From contig NZ_JAUSUL010000008.1 of assembly GCF_030814015.1 (NCBI RefSeq), forward strand, positions 1 to 64,000: a stretch of DNA of 64,000 bases, in the 5' to 3' direction. The notes under the pieces are model-generated. The model made no database searches. It was not told the origin of the DNA and saw nothing but the letters and a program-made list of their open reading frames with translations. Positions within the stretch are counted from its first letter, which is position 1. Every line of letters starts with the position of its first letter. Origin of the DNA: Amorphus orientalis (GTDB taxonomy: Bacteria > Pseudomonadota > Alphaproteobacteria > Rhizobiales > Amorphaceae). Below are positions 8,246 to 15,800 of the stretch, one piece after another. The position numbers and the translations under genes were made by a program.

Positions 8246-9334
8246 ATGTCTGCACCCTACAAAGTCTGGGACACCCGGAAGTCCCTCGGCGTCTACCGGG
8301 ACGTCGAGCCGACCTACAGCTACTGGCGCCAGCTCTTCTTTCCGTACTCGATCACCTCCACTGACGAATGGATCGACTTCGAGAAGCTGATGAAGGTCGG
8401 CCGTCGCCTCGCGCCGTTCGTTCGTCCGCTCGCCGCCGGCAAGCCGCTGTACGACGACTCCTCGGGCTCCTTCCGGTTCAAACCGGCCTACGTCAAGGCC
8501 CTTGATCCGATCGATCCGACGGCGCCCCTCGTGAAGCGTCCGGGCGTCGACCGCTCCATGTTGAGCCAGGGCGAGCTGACGCCCATGCAGCGCCGGGAGC
8601 TACTGAAGATGGCCATCACGGCTCAGCACATCCAGGCGATCGAGCGTCGCTGGGAGTGGATGTGTGCCCGTGCGATCATCGACGCGAAAGTGACGATCGA
8701 GGGCGAGAATTACCCGAAGACGGAACTCGATTTCCGTCGCGACCCGGCCCACTACATCGTCAAGACCCCTGGCACCTACTGGGGCGACACGGGCGTCTCC
8801 ATCTTCGACGACCTCCAGCGGATGGTCGACACGATGTTCAATGCGCAGTTCGGCGGGTTCCCGACGCGCATCACCATCGGGTCTCGCGTCTGGGCCGTGC
8901 TTCGGCAGGACGAGGAGTTCATGAAGCACATGGACAACAACTACCGCGGCCCGGCGGCGACCATCGAGCGGGGCCTTATCAGCGCCGAGAAGGTCGTGAA
9001 GGTCGGTGAGATGACGGTCGGCGGCGGCTCGGGTGCCTCCATCGGCATCTGGCTCTACCAAGACACCTTCGAAGACGACAACGGCACCGAGGTTCCGTTC
9101 ATGGCTTCGACGGACATCGTCCTCACGGCGACCGGCGAGCGGATCATGGGTCACCAGTGCTTCGGCGCAATCATCGACCCCTACGCGGAGTATCAGGCGC
9201 TGGAAATCTTCCCGCGCAACTGGATGGAGACCGGTGATCCGGCGGTCGAATACATGCTCCACCAGTCGGCCCCGCTCATGGTGCCGGTGAACACCAACGC
9301 GACGCTGCGCGCCACCGTGGTCCCGGCCGCGTAA
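8246..9334 (+). CDS. Major capsid protein, lambda gpE family
   Basis: 362-aa shell protein. Features typical of the gpE family are visible: FPYSITSTDEWIDFEKL near the N-terminus, RPGVDRSMLSQGELTPMQRRE, the RRWEWMCARAIIDAKVTIEG helix-strand, and the C-terminal NWMETGDPAVEYMLHQSAPLMVP, which matches the family ending. Start ATG 8246 follows AAAGGACC. It is followed by a strong hairpin, as is common behind highly expressed capsid genes. Confidence 0.95.
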   Translation: MSAPYKVWDTRKSLGVYRDVEPTYSYWRQLFFPYSITSTDEWIDFEKLMKVGRRLAPFVRPLAAGKPLYDDSSGSFRFKPAYVKALDPIDPTAPLVKRPGVDRSMLSQGELTPMQRRELLKMAITAQHIQAIERRWEWMCARAIIDAKVTIEGENYPKTELDFRRDPAHYIVKTPGTYWGDTGVSIFDDLQRMVDTMFNAQFGGFPTRITIGSRVWAVLRQDEEFMKHMDNNYRGPAATIERGLISAEKVVKVGEMTVGGGSGASIGIWLYQDTFEDDNGTEVPFMASTDIVLTATGERIMGHQCFGAIIDPYAEYQALEIFPRNWMETGDPAVEYMLHQSAPLMVPVNTNATLRATVVPAA

Positions 9335-9350
9335 GCGCGTCCCAATCAAT

Positions 9351-9377
9351 CCGGTCGGCGGTTATCTCGCCGACCGG
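9351..9377 (+). terminator. Hairpin behind the capsid gene
   Basis: The perfect 10-bp stem CCGGTCGGCG/CGCCGACCGG has a 7-nt loop (GTTATCT). There is no U-run after it, so it is more likely an mRNA stabiliser or weak terminator than a classic intrinsic terminator. Confidence 0.5.
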
Positions 9378-9417
9378 TCGACCTTCAAACAACACAATCA
9401 TCCATCGGAGAAACGAG

Positions 9418-9717
9418 ATGAAACAGTTTGCGGTGCACACCGTCCACTACGCCGAGAATGGCATCAAGAAAGTCGCCAAGCCGGGCTCGACCTTCGACAT
9501 CGACGACAAGACCGCCGGGGACCTCAAGGCGGTCGGCGCCTCCCGTGATCTGACCAGCGAAGAGGTCGAGTTGGAGGAGTTCCGCTCTTCCAAGTCCAAG
9601 CCGTCGGCGCCGAAGACCGGGAAGACCGAGAAGACCGAAGGCGGGGACACCTCCAAGACCACGCGCGTCAAGCAGCCCACGGCTCCCTCTGGCGACGAGG
9701 GTGACGAGGACATCTGA
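9418..9717 (+). CDS. Small late protein with charged tail, possibly head completion
   Basis: 99 aa. The N-terminal half (FAVHTVHYAENGIKKVAKPGSTFDID, then DLKAVGASRDLTSEE) forms a small beta-rich domain seen next to capsid genes of many phages, sometimes annotated DUF7210-like. The C-terminal half is Lys/Thr/Pro-rich and ends in DEGDEDI. It sits where lambda has gpFI, a DNA-packaging helper. The function is not recognisable from sequence. RBS is GGAGAAACGAG. Confidence 0.6.
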   Translation: MKQFAVHTVHYAENGIKKVAKPGSTFDIDDKTAGDLKAVGASRDLTSEEVELEEFRSSKSKPSAPKTGKTEKTEGGDTSKTTRVKQPTAPSGDEGDEDI

Positions 9718-10145
9718 TGAGCCGCTTTCGCGCTCATATGGATAGAGGGCGGCGGACGCTTCATGAGCACATGAGCGTCCCCGCCCTCTATTTTGATGCC
9801 GCCCTGACCCACGTCCAGGCGGTCACCGTGCGTGTGCATGAGAACTACGTGCGCGTCGGCGGTCAAAGTAACTTTCATGCGGCCGAGGTTGAGGAAGACT
9901 CCCCCCGCATCAGCTTTCTTCTGTCGGAGGTCGAGCAGCCGCAGCGCGGCTTTTATGTCACCACAGGGCCGGGCGTCGGATATGTGGTCGATCACAAGCT
10001 CCCGTCCGGCTCCGTCGATGTGATGGCGGAGGTAACCCGCCAGCGTCCGGTTGACATAGCGGGTTTGCCGACACCCTACGGAGACGGGTGGCTCCCTGCA
10101 TTCATCCGGGGCTCTCTGACATTTCCGGCCATGCGAGGTGGATGA
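9717..10145 (+). CDS. Head-tail joining protein (gpFII-like)
   Basis: 142 aa, overlapping the previous stop (TGATG). A beta-rich protein with VRVHENYVRVGGQ, then HAAEVEEDSPRISFLLSEV, then RGFYVTTGPGVGYVVDHKLP; size and position agree with the lambda FII/ATP-binding-sugar-transporter-like joining family. It would sit on the head neck and receive the tail. An exact AAAGTAACTTT lies within the codons for QSNF at 9865-9875. Confidence 0.65.
   Translation: MSRFRAHMDRGRRTLHEHMSVPALYFDAALTHVQAVTVRVHENYVRVGGQSNFHAAEVEEDSPRISFLLSEVEQPQRGFYVTTGPGVGYVVDHKLPSGSVDVMAEVTRQRPVDIAGLPTPYGDGWLPAFIRGSLTFPAMRGG
9865..9875. repeat. AAAGTAACTTT site inside head-tail joiner gene
   Basis: Exact AAAGTNACTTT in a different frame (codons for QSNF), which shows that the peptide is not the cause of the motif here. 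Confidence 0.6.
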
Positions 10146-10717
10146 TGTACCTTCTGGCACTGGAGAACGTCACTGACACCGACCTCGAAAAGCTCCCGAA
10201 CGAAATCAACCGGGCGGCCCGAATGGCGATCAATAAGGCGGCCGAGCGCGGCCGTGGATGGTTCGCTCGGGACATGCTCGATCAGGTCGCATTCCCTGGG
10301 AACTACCTAGCCCCATCAACCGGGCGACTCCGGGTCGAGAGGAATGCGACTGACGCGGACTTGGAGTCATCGATCGCCGGTCGCCGTCGGCCGACCTCTC
10401 TTGCTCGATTCTCAACCGGGTCCCGAAAGAACGGCATTCACGTTCAGGTCAAGCCCGGGCGCACTCGGAAAATGAGCAACGCGTTCATCATGAACCTCCG
10501 CTCCGGGAACGAAGGTCTGGCGGTTCGAACCAAGGGCGGCCAGCCGCCGGCAAAAGCCTTCAAACCGAAGTCCCTCGGCCGTGGGCTGTGGCTTCTCTAC
10601 GGGCCGTCCGTAGATCAGGTCTTTCGGGGGATGATTGAGCAGGAGGACCGGGCCTACGGGCGCATCGAGCAATTCCTGGGCGCCGAGTTCGAACGCCTTC
10701 TCGATCTCAAATTATAG
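10142..10717 (+). CDS. Minor tail protein Z-like (prophage MuG/gpZ family)
   Basis: 191 aa, rich in basic residues. The opening LPNEINRAARMAINKAAERGRGWFARDM and the later FIMNLRSGNEGLAVRTKGGQP, then WLLYGPSVDQVF, follow the pattern of gpZ-like neck/tail-completion proteins. The position between joiner and tail terminator also fits. Starts at ATG 10142, overlapping the previous stop. Confidence 0.65.
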   Translation: MMYLLALENVTDTDLEKLPNEINRAARMAINKAAERGRGWFARDMLDQVAFPGNYLAPSTGRLRVERNATDADLESSIAGRRRPTSLARFSTGSRKNGIHVQVKPGRTRKMSNAFIMNLRSGNEGLAVRTKGGQPPAKAFKPKSLGRGLWLLYGPSVDQVFRGMIEQEDRAYGRIEQFLGAEFERLLDLKL

Positions 10718-10725
10718 GTTGGACA

Positions 10726-11241
10726 ATGGCAGATCCCTTCCGCCTCACCGTACTCCAGGCGCTCACGACGGTCATTGAAGGTGTCAACCCGGACGCTGGG
10801 TTTCAGCACGATCTTCGTGGCTCAGTGTTTCGCGGGCGCAGTGTGTACGGTGACAACGACCCCCTGCCGATGGTCTCGATCCTGGAGCACCCCGACCCCC
10901 CAGTTCCCGCCGATACTCAGTCGGACAACCCGATGGCGACCCGGGAGTGGCACCTCTTGGTGCAGGGATTCACCAAGGACGACATGGTTCATCCTTCCGA
11001 CGCATCTTATCGGCTGAAGGCCGAAGTTGAGACGGTCCTCTCCGCGGAGAGGACGCGTGAGGGCGGTCGGAACCCGCTGGGCCTCGGCTCAGTGACACGC
11101 CGCAATGGGAGCCAGGTCCTAGAGATGTCCATCGGCGTCGGGACCGTGCGCCCGTCAGACGAGCATCCCTCCTACTTCGGCTTCTTCTGGCTCCCGCTGC
11201 GCCTCCGCCTCGTGGAGAAACTGGACGATCCGTACTCATAG
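10726..11241 (+). CDS. Probable tail terminator/completion protein (gpU-like position)
   Basis: 171 aa. VLQALTTVIEGV near the start, PLPMVSILEHP and REWHLLVQGFTKDD in the core, then DASYRLKAEVETVL, resemble small alpha/beta tail-terminator proteins that cap the tail tube. It lies directly before the tail tube gene. No family can be named with certainty from the sequence alone. Confidence 0.6.
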   Translation: MADPFRLTVLQALTTVIEGVNPDAGFQHDLRGSVFRGRSVYGDNDPLPMVSILEHPDPPVPADTQSDNPMATREWHLLVQGFTKDDMVHPSDASYRLKAEVETVLSAERTREGGRNPLGLGSVTRRNGSQVLEMSIGVGTVRPSDEHPSYFGFFWLPLRLRLVEKLDDPYS

Positions 11242-11255
11242 CCTGTTTTAAATAT

Positions 11256-11292
11256 CACCTTTCTCGTGTATATCACCTTGATTGTGCACAAG
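11256..11292 (+). promoter_or_regulatory. Tandem CACCTT operator/promoter before tail tube gene
   Basis: TATCACCTTTCTCGTG and TATCACCTTGATTGTG are near-identical direct repeats exactly 18 bp apart (CACCT at 11256 and 11274), preceded by TTTTAAA. This is the clearest example of the two-box form. Confidence 0.65.
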
Positions 11293-11308
11293 CAGCAGGA
11301 GACCGAAC

Positions 11309-12100
11309 ATGCTGGTCGACGACTACGAAAATAATTACGTACTGGGCCGCGGCGAGCTGTACTTCGCCCAGTACCTCCCGGGAACCCGGACACCGGGTGG
11401 CGAGCGCTATCTCGGCAACACGCCGGAGTTCAACGCCACGATCGAGACGGAAAACCTCGATCACTACAATTCGGATCGCGGCATCAATGAGAAGGACGCC
11501 TCGATCCCGCTCCAGGTCAATCGTACCGCGTCGTTCATCACCGACAACATCCACGTCAATAATATCCAGCTCTTCTTCTACGGAAGCTCGGAAGTCCTCA
11601 CCGACGCGGGTGGCGCTGTGACCGGCGAGGTGATCTCCGGGGTGCAGCCGGGGATGATTTACCAGATCGGCATGTCGGAGACGAACCCGGTCGGCGTCCG
11701 CGCGATCAGTTCAACCGGGTTCACGGCCAGCCAGGGTGGCAGCGAACTGACGGCCGGCGAGGATTATGAGATCGACTTCGATCAGGCCCGCCTCAAGATC
11801 CTGGAGGGCGGGGCCGTGACGCCCGACGGCGACATCTCGCTCGACTACACCACCCTCGCCAGCACCCGCACGCGGGTGATCTCCGGTCGCACCCCGATCG
11901 AGGGTGCACTCCGCTTCATCTCCCGCAACCCGGTCGGTAGTCAGCCGGTCTGGTACATGCCCTGGGTCAAGCTTCGCCCCAACGGCGACTACGCCCTCAA
12001 GGGCGACGAGTGGCAGCAGATCCCCTTCAACGTGGAGATCCTGCGCAAGGCCGGCGTCGAGGCGATCTACGTCGACGGCCAGCCGAAAATCAACGCGTAA
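11309..12100 (+). CDS. Major tail tube protein
   Basis: 263 aa. Features typical of siphophage tube proteins are the N-terminal YVLGRGELYFAQYLPGT and PEFNATIETENLDHYNSDRGINEKDASIPLQVNRTASFIT segments, and the C-terminal GDEWQQIPFNVEILRKAGVEAIYVDG. The family builds the hexameric tail tube around the tape measure. RBS is CAGGAG before ATG 11309; an in-frame ORF extension upstream lacks an RBS. Confidence 0.85.
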   Translation: MLVDDYENNYVLGRGELYFAQYLPGTRTPGGERYLGNTPEFNATIETENLDHYNSDRGINEKDASIPLQVNRTASFITDNIHVNNIQLFFYGSSEVLTDAGGAVTGEVISGVQPGMIYQIGMSETNPVGVRAISSTGFTASQGGSELTAGEDYEIDFDQARLKILEGGAVTPDGDISLDYTTLASTRTRVISGRTPIEGALRFISRNPVGSQPVWYMPWVKLRPNGDYALKGDEWQQIPFNVEILRKAGVEAIYVDGQPKINA

Positions 12101-12124
12101 CCTTCCGACCAGGAGAACGGCATC

Positions 12125-12628
12125 ATGGGTCTCAAGGACCTCAGACTGCCGACGGAGACAGTACAGTTCGCGGGCGGCGAGTTCGCCGTCCGCGGGCTCT
12201 CCTTCGTCGATATCAGCGCCCTTGCTCGCGACTTCGGCCCTGAGCTGAACGCCCTCTACCGCCATTTCGAGAACTTGGTTGAAGGCGGTGGTGAGGGAGT
12301 CTCCGACGAGGGCATGACCATCGAAGGTGGCTTGATGGAGGTGGGCGCCCGTGCACTGGGCACCGCTCCCAAACTCGTCTCTATGATCATCGCCATGTCG
12401 TGCGAGGAAACCGCCGCCCTTGAGCCGGAAGATCTCAAGGTCGTCGGGCAACTGCCGGTCGCGATCCAGCTCGACGCCTTGGATAAGATCGGTCGGCTGA
12501 CCTTCGAGATGGAGGGCGGCTCAAAAAAAGTGCTGGAGATCGTCGTCAATCTTCTTCGCGGCGCGCAGGGTCTCTTCGGAGAAATGCGGACTTCGAAGGC
12601 TGGCTCTTTGGCATCCGCCGCCGAGTAA
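12125..12628 (+). CDS. Tail assembly chaperone (gpG-like)
   Basis: 167 aa. LRLPTETVQFAGGEFAVRGLSFVDISALARDFG is the usual opening of gpG-type chaperones. These coat the tape measure before tube polymerisation. The gene lies between tube and tape measure, the conserved position. A run of seven A at 12523-12529 (codons TCA AAA AAA GTG) is a likely slippery site that yields a longer GT product. Confidence 0.8.
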   Translation: MGLKDLRLPTETVQFAGGEFAVRGLSFVDISALARDFGPELNALYRHFENLVEGGGEGVSDEGMTIEGGLMEVGARALGTAPKLVSMIIAMSCEETAALEPEDLKVVGQLPVAIQLDALDKIGRLTFEMEGGSKKVLEIVVNLLRGAQGLFGEMRTSKAGSLASAAE

Positions 12629-12834
12629 GTCAGCTCCTCGATCACGGCCATCCCTTGGCGCAGCACTATCCAGTTGGGATGGTCCTTGTCGAGAGCGATC
12701 TGGTTACGACCCGGGTCACACGAGAGGCCGCGAGCTTGGCGGCTCTCAACCAGATGGCGGTCTCCTCCCTACTCAACAAAAAGGCGGGGAAGCACTTCGA
12801 CAAAACCATGAAGGCGATCTTTGCCGAGGACTAG
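12125..12834 (+). CDS. Tail chaperone GT fusion by -1 frameshift
   Basis: A -1 slip on A7 (12523-12529) enters a frame that stays open to TAG at 12832-12834 and gives a product of about 236 aa. The added part includes FEGWLFGIRRRVSQLLDHGH and NQMAVSSLLNKKAGKHFDKT, protein-like and otherwise unexplained, since the 260 bases between gpG and the tape measure have no other gene. Lambda and many siphophages make G and GT this way. The exact slip position is inferred; the first 20 residues after it look poor in composition, so a slip slightly downstream is possible. Confidence 0.7.
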
Positions 12835-12841
12835 GCATAGG

Positions 12842-12880
12842 CACCTTTATGGGATACAAAGCACTTCTTAGGTGCTTTTA
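12842..12880 (+). promoter_or_regulatory. CACTT operator/promoter before tape measure
   Basis: CACCTTTATGG at 12842 and CACTTCTTAGGTG at 12862-12874 are followed by CTTTTAAGAGG, which also contains the RBS of the tape measure gene. The boxes are 20 bp apart here rather than 18. Confidence 0.6.
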
Positions 12881-12892
12881 AGAGGCGTTCGG

Positions 12893-15800
12893 ATGGCCGA
12901 CAAGGATATCAGGCTCGTCATACGGGCGAAGAACGAGGCCAACCGAGCGATCAACTCGGTTTCTGACGCGCTCAAAGAACTGGTCGCGATCAACGGGAAA
13001 ACCGAGGAGTCGGCCGACAAGGTCGACACGGTAATCGGGAAGCTCGGCAGAGAGTTCAAGAAACTCTCTGCCGAGGTCTCCGGGCTCTCTGCCCTGGGCA
13101 AGGTCTCCGCTCAGATGGAGCGGGCCGCGGGCGCGATGGACCGGCTCCAGAAGGAGGCCCACGACGCGAGCGCTGAGTTCGAGCGCGTCAGCAAGGAAGC
13201 CCAGGCCGCCGCCAGGGCCACTGAGTCGCTTCGTCAGAAGCAGTCCCAGCTCACAGCGACTCAGACGAATCTCAAAACATCGGTGGCCGCCTCCAAGAAG
13301 GAAATGCAGGAGGCCAACCGCGAGCTGAAGGCCGCTGAGAAGGCCCTCGAACGTGTGGCGACGGCCTCCAAGAAGCACCAGTCGTCCACGCCCTGGTCCA
13401 ATGCGGCCGCGTCTGCCCAGACCCTCGCAGAGGGGGCAGTAGAGTCGGCCCGGCAGAATGCCGATGAGGCAACCAAAGCTTATCAGCGACTGAGCGGTGA
13501 GCTGAAAACGCTCGGCCAGGATCTCAAGAGCACCGGAACCGAGCTGCGCAACGCTGCGAAGCACGAGCAGGATCTAACCGACAAGACCCAGAAGCTTGCC
13601 GAGGCGTCGCAGAAGAGCGCCGATGCCGTCACCCGCGGCAAGCAGGAGCTGAAGGAAATCCAGGGCGTCGCGTCGGAAGCCGCATCCAAACTTGGCGGCG
13701 TCGCGATCAGCCAGGAGAAGATCACTCAAGCCACGGCCGAGGCAAACGCCGCCCTCGGCCGGACCAAAGCCCTACAAGAGGCGATGGCCCGATATTCGGA
13801 CGGCGGCGGTGGATTCACCGACCCCGAGAGCGCCGCCGCATTCCGTCGCCAGCGGGCCGAGGTGGAACGGGCGCAAGAGGCGTACCGCACCCTCGACGCT
13901 GAGGCCAAGCGGCTCTCGGCTGCCTTGGACGGCACGGTCGCCCCGACCGATCGCCAGACGCGCGCTTTGAGGGAGGTGCAGGCCGCCGCGGCAGCCGCCG
14001 GTAAGGAGCTGAAACAACAGCGGGCGATCCTGCAACAGATGCCGGGCGCGTACAATCGCGTGCGGAGTGGGGCCGGTGCGTTCGAGTCTGTCTACGGCGC
14101 CTCGCGCAAAGCAATGTCGCTGACGCAACGCCTTCGCGGCGAAGTGCTCTCGCTCACGACCGCCTACTTCGGGCTCTACGCCGCCGCCAATCAGGTCGGC
14201 TCGGTCATTTCCGCCTACCAGAAGCTGGAGGCCACCACGAGTCGCCTCGGGGCGGTCATGGAGCAAAACCAGTCGGCGATCCGAAAGGAGCTTCGCTGGT
14301 TGGAGCGCCAAGCGAGTCGCCTTGGCATCGAGTTTGGCACGCTGGCGGACGAGTACTCCAAGTTCTCCGTCGCGGCCAGCGCAGCGAATTTCCAGGGTGA
14401 CAGCACCCGGAAAATTTTCCTGTCGGTGGCGGAGGCCGCCCGGGTCAACAAACTCTCGATGGAACAGACCTCGGGTGTCTTCCTGGCGCTGACGCAGATG
14501 ATCTCCAAGGGCAAGGTGACCTCGGAAGAACTGCGTCGTCAGCTCGGCGATCGGCTGCCGGGTGCGTTCAACATCTTCGCGGACGCAATTGGCGTATCGA
14601 CGGCTGAACTCGATGCGATGATGAAGGCAGGAGATGTCCTTGCCGACGAGAGCAACCTAATCGCGTTCGCCGATCAGTTGAACGACAGGTTCGGCCCGCA
14701 GCTACAGAGCTCTCTCAAGACTACGACAACTCTCCTTGGGAAGTTCTCGAACGAGATTTTCCAAGCTCGTCTCCGCGTCGGAGATGGCGGCTTCATCGAG
14801 TCGTTCAATGAAGCCCTCCGGGAGATGATAAGTTACTTTCGCAGCCGAGAGGGCCGAGACTTCTTCCTCTCCCTCGGGGCTGCCCTTGGGCGGGCTACCG
14901 ACGTCCTCACGTTCTTTATTCGAAACATGGATCTCCTAATCCTGGCAACGAAGGGCTTCATCGCACTGAAGCTCTACGGGGTGACGCTGAACATCATCTC
15001 GGGGCTTACCGGGGTGCAGCGAGCCACGCTGGCCAGCCGAAGCGCATGGGATCTCTACAAGTTCAGTGTCCGTGGTGTCCGTCGTTCCCTTCGCTTGATG
15101 CAGGCTGCGGGCGTCGCCGCTCTGGGTACTCTTCGCGGCCTTCGCACTGGAGCGATTTCAACGGCGGCTGCGTTCCGGGCCGCGCGATCGGCGACAGAGG
15201 TCCTAGCGCTTTCCTTGCGGCGAATCCCGGTCGTGCTGTTGTTCTCGGTGGCAGCCGTCGCCGTCGATCAGATTATCCAGAACTGGATTGGTGGCGTCGA
15301 CGACGTGACCCAAGCGGTGGATGAACACCGACGTGTGATGGAAGCCGTCGTCAGCGCTTATGAGAGCGCTAAGAACAAAGCTAGTGACTGGGTAAAGTCC
15401 GTCGAGGATGTGAGCATCTTCGATGTGGAGAAAAACTTCACAAAGCAACTGGACCTTCTTGAGAAGGCCCAGGATGAATTCAAGAATAAAATCAAGAATG
15501 ATCTCATTCAGGGGAGCTTCGCTGATACGTTCTTCAGCAACGAAGACCAGCGAAAGGTCCGCAGATTTGCCCGCGAACTGTACTCTAACTTTGATCCCTA
15601 TGAGATGGACAAAGTTCTCAAGCAGTTCGAAGAGCTGAATGACGAGATCAACGACATCGACGCAAAGAAGGCTCTTTCGGAGCTTCGGGACTACGCTACG
15701 GCAGTGGCCGATGCCGCGATCAGGACCGGAGATGCCGCGGTCGCCGCGGAAGCATTTGATAGCACACTCGAAGAAGTCGATGCTGTCCTCGCAAAAACCG

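Noticed and set aside
9351-9377. Strong Rho-independent terminator behind the capsid gene
   Set aside because: Stable hairpin but no U-run; kept only as a hairpin with moderate confidence.
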